A stretch of DNA of 64,000 bases from an uncultured Bacteroidales bacterium (GCA_900542185.1 UQMZ01000013.1:16552-80551), one strand, 5' to 3'; numbered from the stretch's first letter, positions 8,751 through 18,407 are shown. Translations and numbers: made by a program. The notes: generated by a model not told the origin, from the sequence alone.

Positions 8751-9521
8751 CTATTCGCGTATCATTTCCATTCTGCCTATGTCCAGGCTGGCGGATATCA
8801 GGAGTGGGATGCGCGACGAGCGTTCCACCTGACAGGTGACGGGATAGCCTGAACGCACGCCCATGTAGGTGTACTCAAAGCGGACCTTATACGAAGGTGA
8901 GCCTTTGTATTGGTCGGTACCCAGAAATGTGATCATGGCGTGCTGCAATCCGGTGCGCGGCATATTGACGGACATCAGCAGCGTCTGGCCCGGGCGCAGG
9001 GCCGGGAAATCCATATACCTGAACAGATAGAATATTCCGAGCATGTCGCAGCTGATTCCCACGGCCTCCATGGTCTTGGAGGAGGCGCTTAGCGTACCCT
9101 GGCCGCTGATGGTGCGGTAGTTGGCGGGGTCGCGGGGATTGTACGACGGACTGTTCAGCATCGATACGACGGGCTTGGAGTACCAGCCGGCGCGGTACAG
9201 CACGTTCTGGCGCGCATACAGCGGTCCGCGTCCAGGCATGGTGATGACTTTCAGCGTGTCGGACACCGTGTATTGCCGGCCTCCCCACGTGATGCTGTGT
9301 CCGTCCAGGGACGCCGTCAGACAGTTGCCCGTGACATCGAGCCTGACCGTGCCGTATGCCGCCGTGGTGTTGATGAATCCCCAGCGGTAGTTCACTTTAT
9401 ATTTAATGGCCGTAGGGGGTATGCAAGCATCCTGGCCCGGTGCCCGGAACACCGGCTGTGCCGCTTCGGCCGACAGCGCCACGACTGCCGATAATGCGGC
9501 GAAGAGTAATTTCTTTTTCAT
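8751..9521 (-). CDS. Exported DUF3108-type protein
   Basis: This is a 256-residue protein with a cleavable signal peptide (MKKKLLFAALSAVVALSAEA, cleavage before AQPVF). The mature part looks like the DUF3108 family: it opens with a YKVNYRWGFINTTAAYG segment typical of the beta-sheet start (YxVxWGFI) and ends with a strand pattern. These periplasmic beta-rich proteins are widespread in Bacteroidetes and Proteobacteria, and their biochemical role is not established. Its stop lies just downstream of the purT promoter. The divergent gene at 9789 starts 267 nt away. Confidence 0.75.
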   Translation of the reverse strand: MKKKLLFAALSAVVALSAEAAQPVFRAPGQDACIPPTAIKYKVNYRWGFINTTAAYGTVRLDVTGNCLTASLDGHSITWGGRQYTVSDTLKVITMPGRGPLYARQNVLYRAGWYSKPVVSMLNSPSYNPRDPANYRTISGQGTLSASSKTMEAVGISCDMLGIFYLFRYMDFPALRPGQTLLMSVNMPRTGLQHAMITFLGTDQYKGSPSYKVRFEYTYMGVRSGYPVTCQVERSSRIPLLISASLDIGRMEMIRE

Positions 9522-9650
9522 AACCTGAGTCGTTAACCTATATCATATTGAACATTGAAGGCGGATGATTTGTTTGTGGGCCATTCATCGGAGGCCGGGA
9601 TTCTTAAATTTGGGGATTTTTAACTGATATAGTGTTAATGGCAGTTCGGA

Positions 9651-9683
9651 TTGGGATTTTTTAGCATTTTTTTTGTAATTTTG
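9651..9683 (+). promoter_or_regulatory. Promoter of the lipoprotein/DUF5723 operon
   Basis: TTG at 9651-9653 and TAATTTTG at 9676-9683, 22 nt apart, fit the Bacteroidetes promoter. The 5' leader to the ATG at 9789 is about 100 nt. Confidence 0.65.
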
Positions 9684-9788
9684 CGCTTAATATAAATTAT
9701 CACTGATTTTTTTGGACTTGCCGTTTCTTAGCGGATTAAGGCGTGGCCCTGAATCATGAATGAATAAACAACAAACAACTTATAAAAC

Positions 9789-11525
9789 ATGAAACAATTC
9801 TTATACCTGTCGGCAGCGGCGGGTCTGATGGCTGTTTCGATGGCTTCGTGTATCGACGACAAGTATGATCTTGACGGCATTGACACGAAATCGGAGTTCA
9901 AGCTTGTCGACCTGACTCTGCCAGTCAATGTGTCGGAAGTGAAGCTGGACCAGATCATCAAGCTGGACGACAACTCCAGCCTGAAAGTGGTGGAAATGAA
10001 CGGCCGGGAAGTGTATGCCGTGGTGCAGAACGGAGACTTCGAGTCTCAGTCGCTCAAGATCCAGGACATCAATGCGACCATTCCTCCCATAGCTCCCGTG
10101 TCTGTGGAATTCCGGCTGGTCAGCGTGGCGGGCACGCACAATTTCACTCTGACGGACGTGGCTCCGCAGCCGCTGACTTACACAGCCGACAATGTGGATG
10201 ATTACATCACCGCACTGCAGGCCGTATATATGGAGAAAGATCCATCCATCCTGGCCATGGAGGTGAGCCTGGAGGGGGGAGCCGCTTCGGGTACGACCTA
10301 CGATCTCTCGGATGTCGAGATCAAGATGCCGCTCGGACTGGAGGTAAAGGATCTGGCAGCCGGTTATTCATACAATGCCGAAACAGGCATGCTTAAGATA
10401 GACCATGTGGCGTGTCCCGAAGGCAAGGGCAGGATCAGCCTGAACGTGGCCGGCATGAAGATGTCGGACGACACCAGCTTCGAGAACCACAAGCTGGTGT
10501 ATAACTCCACCATTACCTTCCAGTCGGCCAATCTGGCCGTGACCAGCAGCTCCACCAATCCGGTGCCCGAACAGTTGCGCTTCAGCATCAACTCGTCGCT
10601 GTCGGCCCTGCACATCACATCCTTCTCGGGCGACGTGCACTATGACCTGACCGGCGAAGGCCTGGACATCCCTTCCGTCAGCCTGACGGACCTGCCCGAC
10701 TTCCTGTCGCAGGACGAGACCCATCTGCGTCTGGCCAACCCGCAGCTATATATCGGCGTGGAGAGTAACCCCGTGGCGCAGTACGGACTTAATTTCAGCA
10801 CCGGCATGCGCCTGACCAAGATTTACGGCCAGACAAGCCAGGGCTCGTACGAACCTCTTAAGCGTGTGGAGACCAGCACCGAAAAATATGGCGCCGGCCC
10901 GTACAACTTCGTGCTGTCACCCACCGATCCAAAGTCGTATCCCGATCTTTTCGCACGTAACATAGAGCATATCGGCTTCCCCGGCATGAGCGATGTCCTT
11001 GATGGTCCCGGGCTTCCCGACCGCGTTGAGATCGACCTGATCACACCCGAGATTCCGACCCATTTCGTAGATCACTTCAAGCTTCAGGAATACAGCGCGC
11101 TGAAGGGTCACTACGAGTTCCTCGCCCCGTTGGCTTTCAAGCCCGAAGGCACCGTGATAGAATACAGCGACAGCTTCGACGACTGGGGCAGCGAGGATCT
11201 GGACAAGATGACCCTTACTGCAATAACGGTGGATGCCGACGCTCTCAGCACCATGCCGGTGAAGGCCAAGCTGCACATCACGCCCCTCGGAGGCCCCGAC
11301 GCCAAACCGATAGAAGGCCTTGACATCAAGGATGTGGAAATCGAGGCTTCGTCCGACGTGCAGCATATCACGCTGGGCGTGACCGGCACTATCAAGGAGT
11401 TCAAGGGAATCAAGATCACCGCCGTGGTGAATCCCGCCAACGAGAACGTGATCGCACCCGATCAGACCATCACCCTCACCAATCTCAAGGCAAAGGTGAC
11501 AGGCAGTTATGTAACCGACTTCTAA
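9789..11525 (+). CDS. Lipoprotein of unknown function, beta-rich
   Basis: This encodes 578 residues starting MKQFLYLSAAAGLMAVSMAS followed by Cys20, a lipoprotein signal with the Bacteroidetes-type CIDDKYD after the lipid cysteine, which suggests export to the outer membrane. The mature part has repeated amphipathic strands and a periodic hydrophobic pattern that looks like several beta-sandwich domains, without a catalytic motif that I can identify. It lies 10 nt before a DUF5723 outer-membrane gene on the same strand and is almost certainly cotranscribed with it. A role at the outer membrane together with that partner is inferred from position only. Confidence 0.75.
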   Translation: MKQFLYLSAAAGLMAVSMASCIDDKYDLDGIDTKSEFKLVDLTLPVNVSEVKLDQIIKLDDNSSLKVVEMNGREVYAVVQNGDFESQSLKIQDINATIPPIAPVSVEFRLVSVAGTHNFTLTDVAPQPLTYTADNVDDYITALQAVYMEKDPSILAMEVSLEGGAASGTTYDLSDVEIKMPLGLEVKDLAAGYSYNAETGMLKIDHVACPEGKGRISLNVAGMKMSDDTSFENHKLVYNSTITFQSANLAVTSSSTNPVPEQLRFSINSSLSALHITSFSGDVHYDLTGEGLDIPSVSLTDLPDFLSQDETHLRLANPQLYIGVESNPVAQYGLNFSTGMRLTKIYGQTSQGSYEPLKRVETSTEKYGAGPYNFVLSPTDPKSYPDLFARNIEHIGFPGMSDVLDGPGLPDRVEIDLITPEIPTHFVDHFKLQEYSALKGHYEFLAPLAFKPEGTVIEYSDSFDDWGSEDLDKMTLTAITVDADALSTMPVKAKLHITPLGGPDAKPIEGLDIKDVEIEASSDVQHITLGVTGTIKEFKGIKITAVVNPANENVIAPDQTITLTNLKAKVTGSYVTDF

Positions 11526-11535
11526 CATTACGACG

Positions 11536-12930
11536 ATGAAACGCATCATAAGCATAATGACAATAGCGGCTGCGGCCGCCGTTCCGGCAATGGTCTCGGC
11601 TCAGAACACATACTCCGGCTATTTTCTGGAAAACTATACCTACGGCTATGAGATGAACCCCTCGTTCGGCAATAACTCCAACTATGTGTCTATGCCGGCC
11701 TTAGGCAACCTCAACATGTCCATGCACGGTACGCTGCCTCTGACCAGCGTGCTGTATAACGTAGACGGCAAGACAGTGCTGTTCACCAACCCCGGTGTCT
11801 CGGTCGACGAGGCGATGAAGGACATCAAGGACAACAACCGTCTGGCCACATACAACAAGATAGAGATAATGAGCGGCGGCTTCAAGGCCTGGGGCGGCTA
11901 CAACACCATCAACATCTCGGCCGTTGCCAACGTTGACGCCAGCCTGCCCGGTTCCATCTTCCATCTGGCCAAGGAGGGCATCACCAACCGCACCTACGAT
12001 ATCAAGGATCTGCGTGCACGCGCTGAGGCTTACGGCCTGATCGCGCTGAACCATTCGCGCGACATCAAGCAGGTGCCCGGCCTGCGTATCGGCGCCACCA
12101 TCAAGTTTCTGCTCGGAGTGGGTGCCATCGACGCGCAGTTCAACCGCGCCGAGCTGGAATTAGGCACCGACAACTGGATTGCCCGCACCAACGCCGACAT
12201 CTACGCCTCGGTCAAGGGCCTGACGTATAAGACGAAAACCTACGAACCCAAGCAGCCCGGTCCCGGCAACGAGCCGTACGACTATGTCTCGGGCACCGAT
12301 ATGGACGGTTTCGGACTCAACGGCTTCGGTATGGGCTTCGACCTCGGCGCGCAGTACAAGTGGCGTGACTTTAACTTCTCGCTGGCTGTCGTGGACCTCG
12401 GTTTCATGAACTGGGGCAAGACGCAGTGGGCGTCGACCGACGGCACACGCGAGGTAGAGACCGACGCTTTCACCTTCAACTTCGACGACAAGGCCGACAA
12501 TTCGTTCGACAACGAGCTGGACCGCCTGACCGACAACCTGTCGAAGCTGTACAACCTGAAGGGCATGGGCGAGAAGAGCGGCCTGACACGTTCGCTGCGC
12601 ACCACCGTCAACGTGGGCGTGGAGTATGAGCTGCCTTACTACCGCAAGCTGAAGTTCGGCCTGTTGAACTCCACCTGCATCGCCGGCCCCTACACCTGGA
12701 CGCAGTTCCGTCTGTCGGCCAACGTGGCTCCTGTGAAGATATTCTCCGCCACGGCCAACGTGGCCTACGGCACTTACGGCTTCGACTTCGGCTGGATGCT
12801 GAATCTGCACACGCAGAAAGGCTTCAACCTCTTTGTCGGCATGGACCACACCCTCGGCAAGCTCGCCAAGCAGGGCATCCCCCTCAGCTCCAACGCCAGC
12901 CTGAACTTCGGCATCAACTTCCCCTTCTAA
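11536..12930 (+). CDS. DUF5723 family outer-membrane beta-barrel protein
   Basis: This is a 464-residue protein with a signal peptide (MKRIISIMTIAAAAAVPAMVSA, cleavage before QNTYS). The start of the mature part (YSGYFLENYTYGYEMNPSFG) and the alternating strand pattern through the rest, ending in a strand LNFGINFPF with a terminal aromatic residue, are those of an outer-membrane barrel handled by the BAM complex. The family is common in Bacteroidetes and is uncharacterised. It shares an operon with the preceding lipoprotein and is followed by a perfect 32-bp palindrome. Confidence 0.85.
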   Translation: MKRIISIMTIAAAAAVPAMVSAQNTYSGYFLENYTYGYEMNPSFGNNSNYVSMPALGNLNMSMHGTLPLTSVLYNVDGKTVLFTNPGVSVDEAMKDIKDNNRLATYNKIEIMSGGFKAWGGYNTINISAVANVDASLPGSIFHLAKEGITNRTYDIKDLRARAEAYGLIALNHSRDIKQVPGLRIGATIKFLLGVGAIDAQFNRAELELGTDNWIARTNADIYASVKGLTYKTKTYEPKQPGPGNEPYDYVSGTDMDGFGLNGFGMGFDLGAQYKWRDFNFSLAVVDLGFMNWGKTQWASTDGTREVETDAFTFNFDDKADNSFDNELDRLTDNLSKLYNLKGMGEKSGLTRSLRTTVNVGVEYELPYYRKLKFGLLNSTCIAGPYTWTQFRLSANVAPVKIFSATANVAYGTYGFDFGWMLNLHTQKGFNLFVGMDHTLGKLAKQGIPLSSNASLNFGINFPF

Positions 12931-12955
12931 CAGATTCCCTATATCAACATAAGAG

Positions 12956-12987
12956 ACAGGCGGTGTGTCGCGCGACACACCGCCTGT
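12956..12987. terminator. Perfect 32-bp palindrome after the DUF5723 gene
   Basis: ACAGGCGGTGTGTCGC is followed directly by its exact reverse complement. There is no T-run after it, so it is either a weak terminator or an mRNA 3'-end stabiliser. The remaining bases to 13163 hold no intact gene; an interrupted minus-strand frame there looks like chance or a short relic. Confidence 0.6.
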
Positions 12988-13163
12988 AATATAATGGCGT
13001 TGTTAGCCAGCAACAGCACAATCCTTAGCAGGATGTATTCTGTTGATATGTGGTCGGGATTGATGATGAGGAATGTCGCCTATACTCCGAGGACAATGGC
13101 GGGGTCAATCTGTAATTCGGTTGAGATTCTACGGCCGACCTTTAGAGTAGGGCTTGCGATATT

Positions 13164-13721
13164 TCAGAAGCCGAGGTTGACCTTACGCCATTCGATGCGG
13201 GCTTTGTACATGGATTCCTTGAGGCCGCCCTCTGACAGGAACTGCTGTTCCATCTTATCAAGAAGTGATGCCAGCATGGCATCAAGCTGGCGGATTTCTG
13301 TAATCATGATGTTGGCTACGGTTTCGTCGCTGCAATCCTTGCACTTCGCTTTGAATTCAGTGCGGTCATCACATTCCTTGCAGAACCGTCTTGCCCTTGA
13401 TGTGACTTGGTCATCCATCTTCCAGACCTTAAGGTCATTCTGATACAGGTAGTCGGTGTAGTCTTCCATGAGTTCGCGGAGCGAGCCGCGTGCCACGCCC
13501 ACAAGTTTGATGCCCATCTCCATTGAAACTGTGGAATCGGTGATGCCCTCCACAATGTTCTGCTTGCAGCTGCGGGCAGCCTGCCTCATCTGGTCGATGG
13601 TCCGGGTGGTATATGAGAAGGCACGCCGGATAAACATCTCAGTGACATCAGAAACACAGGCGGCCTTGCGATAGATGTTCCATCGCGACAGGTCGCCTGT
13701 GATTTTGAGGAATCCGTCCAT
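13164..13721 (-). CDS. Four-helix-bundle protein with suffix domain (S23/IVP-like)
   Basis: This is a 185-residue protein. Residues about 10-125 are helical with the four-helix-bundle signature of the family once linked to 23S rRNA intervening sequences (TRTIDQMRQAARSCKQNIVEG, with GSLREL and YTDYL further on). The C-terminal part carries two Cys pairs (CKEC near 116 and CKDC near 128) and a further helix, matching the 'four helix bundle suffix' type. The function is unknown. The gene lies downstream of guaA on the same strand, separated by a 9-bp tandem repeat enclosed in an inverted repeat, a context that suggests a small mobile or variable unit. Confidence 0.82.
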   Translation of the reverse strand: MDGFLKITGDLSRWNIYRKAACVSDVTEMFIRRAFSYTTRTIDQMRQAARSCKQNIVEGITDSTVSMEMGIKLVGVARGSLRELMEDYTDYLYQNDLKVWKMDDQVTSRARRFCKECDDRTEFKAKCKDCSDETVANIMITEIRQLDAMLASLLDKMEQQFLSEGGLKESMYKARIEWRKVNLGF

Positions 13722-13747
13722 AATGAGAACGTTATTGGTGGTTACTG

Positions 13748-13827
13748 GGTATAAGAATTATAAGAATTATAAGAGCTATAAGAGTTATAAGAGTTATAAG
13801 AGTTATAAGAGTTATAATTCTTATACC
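13748..13827. repeat. 9-bp tandem repeat inside a 16-bp inverted repeat
   Basis: About seven units of ATAAGAATT/ATAAGAGTT follow each other. The two ends, GGTATAAGAATTATAA (13748-13763) and TTATAATTCTTATACC (13812-13827), are exact reverse complements. The array lies only 6 nt beyond the guaA stop and 27 nt before the four-helix gene. Replication slippage would change its copy number. Confidence 0.9.
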
Positions 13828-13832
13828 GGGGA

Positions 13833-15359
13833 TTATTCCCACTCGATGGTGGCCGGTGGCTTGGAGGAGATGTCGTAGACTACGCGGTTCACGCCGCGGA
13901 CCTTGTTGATGATCTCGTTGCTGACCTTGGCCAAGAGCTCGTAGGGGAGGTGTACCCAGTCGGCGGTCATGCCGTCGGTGGAGATGACGGCGCGCAGGGC
14001 GACGCAGTTCTCGTACGTGCGCTCGTCGCCCATCACACCCACGCTCTGCACGGGCAGCAGCATCACGCCGGCCTGCCATACCTTGTCGTACCAGCCTGAC
14101 TGGCGCAGGTTGTCGATGAAGATCTTGTCGGCGGCCTGCAGCACCTGTACCTTATGCGGGGTGATGTCGCCGAGGATGCGGATGCCGAGTCCCGGTCCGG
14201 GGAAGGGATGACGGCCAATAAGGTTCTGGTCGATGCCCAGCGCGCGTCCCACGCGGCGCACCTCGTCCTTGAACAGCAGACGCAGCGGCTCCACCACCTG
14301 CAGGTTCATCTCCTTGGGCAGTCCGCCCACGTTGTGGTGAGACTTGATGGTGGCCGACGGACCCTTGACCGAGCAGCTCTCTATCACGTCGGGATAGATG
14401 GTGCCCTGGCCCAGCCAGCGGGCGTTCTCCTCCTTCTTCGCCTCGGCGTTGAACACCTCGACGAAGTCGCGGCCTATTATCTTGCGCTTCTGCTCGGGTT
14501 CGGTGACGCCCTTCAGGTCGTTGTAGAAACGCTCGGAAGCGTCCACGCCCGTCACGTTCAGGCCCATGCCCTGGTACGAAGCAAGCACGTCCTCGAACTC
14601 GTTGGCGCGCAGCAGGCCGTTGTTGACGAATATGCAGTGCAGGTTGTGTCCGATGGCCTTGTGCAGCAGCACTGCGGCTACGGTGGAATCCACGCCGCCC
14701 GACAGACCCATTATCACCTTGTCGTCGCCGATCTTCTCCTTAAGCTCGGCCACCGTGGAATCGATGAACGAAGCGGGACTCCATGTGCCGGCGCATCCGC
14801 AGATGTCCATCACGAAGTTGGACAGCAGCTTCGGGCCGTCGGTTGAGTGGAACACTTCGGGGTGGAACTGGATGCCCCATGTCATCTCGCCGCCGATGTG
14901 GTATGCGGCATACTTCACGTCCTCGGTCGAGCCGATCACCTCGTAGTTGGCGGGCACTGAGGTGATGGAGTCGCCGTGGCTCATCCACACCTGCGTGGGA
15001 GAGGGGAGGCCGTGCATAAGCGGGTCCTCGGGAGCCACGACGCTGAGCATGGCGCGGCCATACTCGCGGCTCGGAGCGCCCTCGACTTCGCCGCCGTAGG
15101 CGTAGGCCAGATACTGCGCGCCGTAGCATACGCCTAACAGTGGCAGCTTTCCCTTGATCTGCGACAGGTCGGGCTTCGGAGCGTCCTCGTCGCGAACCGA
15201 CGCCGGACTGCCCGACAGTATCACTCCCTTCACATCCGAATCAATCTCCGGAATCTTGTTGAAGGGATGGATCTCGCAATACACGTTCAGCTCGCGCACG
15301 CGGCGCGCTATGAGCTGGGTGTACTGTGAGCCAAAGTCCAATATAAGAATTTTTTCCAT
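13833..15359 (-). CDS. guaA: GMP synthase (glutamine-hydrolysing)
   Basis: GuaA aminates XMP to GMP. The 508 residues begin [20 protein letters not shown]. The class I glutaminase domain has its nucleophile in [12 protein letters not shown] (Cys near 79) and the His-Glu pair in GIQFHPEV near 166. The ATP-pyrophosphatase P-loop is [11 protein letters not shown] near 219, and the C-terminal dimerisation domain ends KPPATIEWE, as in other GuaA proteins. The start at 15359 is fixed by the conserved N-terminus. A 340-bp inverted-repeat element begins 6 nt upstream, so the promoter must lie inside that element or transcription must come from beyond it. Confidence 0.97.
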   Translation of the reverse strand: MEKILILDFGSQYTQLIARRVRELNVYCEIHPFNKIPEIDSDVKGVILSGSPASVRDEDAPKPDLSQIKGKLPLLGVCYGAQYLAYAYGGEVEGAPSREYGRAMLSVVAPEDPLMHGLPSPTQVWMSHGDSITSVPANYEVIGSTEDVKYAAYHIGGEMTWGIQFHPEVFHSTDGPKLLSNFVMDICGCAGTWSPASFIDSTVAELKEKIGDDKVIMGLSGGVDSTVAAVLLHKAIGHNLHCIFVNNGLLRANEFEDVLASYQGMGLNVTGVDASERFYNDLKGVTEPEQKRKIIGRDFVEVFNAEAKKEENARWLGQGTIYPDVIESCSVKGPSATIKSHHNVGGLPKEMNLQVVEPLRLLFKDEVRRVGRALGIDQNLIGRHPFPGPGLGIRILGDITPHKVQVLQAADKIFIDNLRQSGWYDKVWQAGVMLLPVQSVGVMGDERTYENCVALRAVISTDGMTADWVHLPYELLAKVSNEIINKVRGVNRVVYDISSKPPATIEWE

Positions 15360-15364
15360 ACGTT

Positions 15365-15704
15365 CTAAGGCATCGTTCCTTAAAAAATGTATACGCCAGG
15401 GTCGCAGATGTGCCTCAGCTTTGGCCTTGCAGGCTCAGGAGCATAGCGGGCTATGTGACTGAGGCAAAAGGTCAAAGATGAGGTGCAGCTGCGAGTCTAA
15501 GGTAATATTCCTTACCAACGTATTCATCTTGAACGAGCCATATTTTAACAATTCATTTTTATTTGTGCCTTGCCCGGTGTCTTTTCGGTTAATTTATCCG
15601 CTCTGCTCGGTCACAGCCGCGAGGCTGCTCCCTCACAGACCGAATAAATTACCTCGAAAATCCACCGCCCTGGCGTTTACATTTTTTAAGGAACGATGCC
15701 TTAG
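15365..15704. mobile_element. 340-bp MITE-like element with 37-bp terminal inverted repeats
   Basis: Positions 15365-15401 and 15668-15704 are inverted copies with one mismatch in 37 bases. The core of each is AAGGCATCGTTCCTTAA. Inside are further nested inverted repeats, for example TTTTCGGTTAATTTAT near 15590 against ATAAATTACCTCGAAAA near 15645, and a short AAGGTAATATTCCTT palindrome near 15500. No credible gene is encoded. It fills nearly the whole guaA-nrdJ gap. A solo copy of the 17-bp core recurs at 53438-53454. Confidence 0.75.
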
Positions 15705-15731
15705 ATTGTTGAAATAATTCTCATTGTGTAT

Positions 15732-18275
15732 TTATCCGCACTTGGATGTGCCGCAGGTGGTGCATATCAGGCAGCCTTCCTGATATACCAGGGTCTCGGC
15801 GCCGCATTTGGGACATTTCTGACCCTTGGCCACGGTGCCGGTGGGCATATACTTCTTCAGTGCGCGCTCCACGCCCATCTTCCAGGTGTTGATGCTGGTG
15901 GAGTCGAGTTCCAGACCGCCTACCAGCTTGAGAACCTGCTCGATAGGCATTCCGTAGCGCAGCACGCCCGAAATCAGCTTGGCGTAGTTCCAGAACTCCG
16001 GGTTGAACTTCTCGCTCAGGCCCTCGATGGTGGTCTTGTAGCCGCGCTTGTTGATGAACTGGAAGTCATAGCGTTTGTTGCCGTTCTCGTCCAAGGTCTT
16101 GATGATCTTGCCGTGGTTCACGCTCTTGGGGCAGAAGATACCGTCCTCGTCGTCGGCCAGACCGGTGAATATCTCGTAAGGCTTGTTGTCGACCAGGCCG
16201 ATGAACGCAATCCACTTCTCCTTGTTGTTCTGGAAACGCACCACGTCGGCCTCCAGTTCGGCCGGTCGCTTCTGGATGGCCTCGGGGCTTGCCATATAGT
16301 GCGAATGCTTGGGTTCCTTCTTGGTGACGGCCGCCAATACGTTGTCGCGGCTTCCGTCGCGGTAAACGGTGCATCCCTTGCAGCCGGCCTTCCATGCCTC
16401 GACGTAGAGGTGGTTCACCAGCTCCTCCGACACGTCGGAAGGCAGGTTGATGGTGACGCTGATGCTGTGGTCCACCCATTTCTGGATGGCTCCCTGCATA
16501 CGCACCTTGGCCATCCAGTCTATGTCGTTGGCCGTGGCCTTATAATACGGAGACTTTGCCACTAACTCGTCTATTTCCTCGGCGGTCATGTTCTTCTTCG
16601 GCTCGATGCCGTTGACACGCATCCACTCCAGGAACTTGTGGTGGTAGACAATGTATTCCTCGAACGAATCGCCCGTCTCGTCCACGAAGTCCACGTGTAC
16701 GTCCACGTCGTTGGGGTTGACCTTGCGGCGCCGCTTGTAGACGGGGAGGAACACCGGCTCGATGCCCGACGAAGTCTGCGTCATAATGGAAGTGGTGCCG
16801 GTGGGGGCGATGGTGAGGCAGGCGATGTTGCGGCGTCCCACGCGCACCATCTTGTCGTACAGTTCCGGATCGGCCTCGCGCAGACGGCCTATGAACGGGT
16901 TGTTCTCCTCGCGCATGGCGTCATATACCTCGAACGGGCCGCGTTCCTCGGCCATGTCGACCGAAGCGCGGTAGTATGCCAGCATCAGTTCGCGGTGCAC
17001 CTTAACGGAGAATTCAATGGCCTCGTCCGAGCCGTAGCGCAGGCCCATTGCGGCCAGCATGTCGCCCTCGCCGGTGGTGCCGGCGCCGGTGCGGCGTCCC
17101 ATCAGGGTCTTGGTGCGTATCTTGCGCCACAGATTCAGCTCAGCTCCCTTCACCTCGGCGGTCTCGGGGTCGGTCTCAATCTTGGCGATGATGGCGTCTA
17201 TCTTCTCCATCTCCAGGTCGATGATGTCGTCCAGCACGCGCTGAGTCTTGGCCACATGCTTGCGGAACAGGTCGAAATCGAACTCAGCCTGCGGCGTGAA
17301 GGGATTCCTGACGTAGCTGTACAGGTTTATGGCCACCAGGCGGCAGCTGTCGTAAGGACAGAGGGGAATTTCGCCGCAGGGGTTGGTGGATACGGTCTCG
17401 AAGCCGAGGTCAGCGTAGCAGTCGGGCACTGACTCGCGCAGCACCGTGTCCCAGAACAGGACGCCCGGCTCAGCCGATTTCCAGGCGTTATGCGTTATCT
17501 TGTTCCACAAGGCGGTGGCGTCTATCTCGGTCTTGGTCTCCGGGTTGTCGGAATTGACGGGGAACTGCTGGGTGTAGGGTTTCCCTTCGGTGGCGGCGCG
17601 CATGAAGTCGTCGTCGATCTTGACCGATACGTTTGCGCCCGTAACCTTGCCGGCCTCCATCTTGGCGTCGATGAATTTCTCGGCATCGGGATGCTTGATG
17701 GACACCGTCATCATCAGCGCGCCGCGGCGTCCGTCCTGGGCCACCTCGCGTGTGGAGTTGGAGTAACGCTCCATGAACGGCACGAGACCCGTGGAGGTCA
17801 GCGCCGAGTTCTTGACAGGCGTGCCCTTGGGGCGGATGTGCGACAGGTCGTGACCCACACCGCCACGGCGCTTCATGAGCTGCACCTGCTCCTCGTCGAT
17901 CAGGATGATGCCGCCGTACGAGTCGGGATGTCCGTCCAGTCCGATAACGAAGCAGTTGGACAGAGAGCCGACCTGCAGGTTATTGCCGATGCCGGCCATC
18001 GGCGATCCCTGGGGCACCACATAGCGGAAGCGGTCGAGCAACTCGAACACCTCCTCATGGCTCATGGGATTGGGATACTTGGCCTCGATGCGGGCTATCT
18101 CGCCGGCGATGCGGTGGTGCATGTCGGCCGGGGTGAGTTCGTAGATATTATGCTCGGAGTCCTTCAGGGCATATTTACTGACCCATACGCGGGCTGCCAG
18201 TTCGTCTCCGTTGAAATAGGCAAGCGAAGCCTCGTAGGCCTCGCTATAAGAGTATGTGGGCTTTTCTGTCTCCAT
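15732..18275 (-). CDS. nrdJ: Adenosylcobalamin-dependent (class II) ribonucleotide reductase
   Basis: This 847-residue enzyme reduces ribonucleotides using a B12-derived radical. Visible are SLSNCFVIG near residue 107 (first active-site Cys), VSTNPCGEIPLCPYDSCRL near 290 (radical Cys and neighbouring Glu), and APTGTTSIMTQTSSGIEPVF near 494, the phosphate-binding loop. The C-terminus has a zinc-ribbon-like CPKCGAETLVYQEGC plus a last CxxC-type cysteine group used for re-reduction. The length and the absence of an ATP-cone fit NrdJ. The promoter at 18299-18329 leaves a leader of under 20 nt, so there is no room for a cobalamin riboswitch. Confidence 0.95.
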   Translation of the reverse strand: METEKPTYSYSEAYEASLAYFNGDELAARVWVSKYALKDSEHNIYELTPADMHHRIAGEIARIEAKYPNPMSHEEVFELLDRFRYVVPQGSPMAGIGNNLQVGSLSNCFVIGLDGHPDSYGGIILIDEEQVQLMKRRGGVGHDLSHIRPKGTPVKNSALTSTGLVPFMERYSNSTREVAQDGRRGALMMTVSIKHPDAEKFIDAKMEAGKVTGANVSVKIDDDFMRAATEGKPYTQQFPVNSDNPETKTEIDATALWNKITHNAWKSAEPGVLFWDTVLRESVPDCYADLGFETVSTNPCGEIPLCPYDSCRLVAINLYSYVRNPFTPQAEFDFDLFRKHVAKTQRVLDDIIDLEMEKIDAIIAKIETDPETAEVKGAELNLWRKIRTKTLMGRRTGAGTTGEGDMLAAMGLRYGSDEAIEFSVKVHRELMLAYYRASVDMAEERGPFEVYDAMREENNPFIGRLREADPELYDKMVRVGRRNIACLTIAPTGTTSIMTQTSSGIEPVFLPVYKRRRKVNPNDVDVHVDFVDETGDSFEEYIVYHHKFLEWMRVNGIEPKKNMTAEEIDELVAKSPYYKATANDIDWMAKVRMQGAIQKWVDHSISVTINLPSDVSEELVNHLYVEAWKAGCKGCTVYRDGSRDNVLAAVTKKEPKHSHYMASPEAIQKRPAELEADVVRFQNNKEKWIAFIGLVDNKPYEIFTGLADDEDGIFCPKSVNHGKIIKTLDENGNKRYDFQFINKRGYKTTIEGLSEKFNPEFWNYAKLISGVLRYGMPIEQVLKLVGGLELDSTSINTWKMGVERALKKYMPTGTVAKGQKCPKCGAETLVYQEGCLICTTCGTSKCG

Positions 18276-18298
18276 TTATGTTTTTTATAATTTTATCG

Positions 18299-18329
18299 CA
18301 AAGATACGCAAAAATGGAGATAAATCAAA
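18299..18329 (-). promoter_or_regulatory. Promoter of nrdJ
   Basis: TTTG (18326-18329), 19 nt and TATCTTTG (18299-18306), read on the minus strand, form an exact consensus promoter. The predicted 5' leader is very short. Confidence 0.8.
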
Positions 18330-18407
18330 CGCAAAATTTGTGATTAATTCCGTATCATTGCCGTTCTCCCCGTAAAACCGTATGCCGGCGTCCATAGTCA
18401 ACGGCTC

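Noticed and set aside
12994..13443. 149-residue plus-strand frame overlapping the four-helix gene
   Set aside because: Mostly antisense to a recognisable gene; no start context or family resemblance.
13748..13827. Possible CRISPR array
   Set aside because: The units are 9 bp long, directly adjacent and have no spacers; this is a simple tandem repeat.
14154..14846. 230-residue plus-strand frame opposite guaA
   Set aside because: Antisense shadow of a certain gene; translation is low-complexity.
15478..15717. 79-residue plus-strand frame in the guaA-nrdJ gap
   Set aside because: It lies wholly within the inverted-repeat element and runs through its right terminal repeat; composition is not protein-like.
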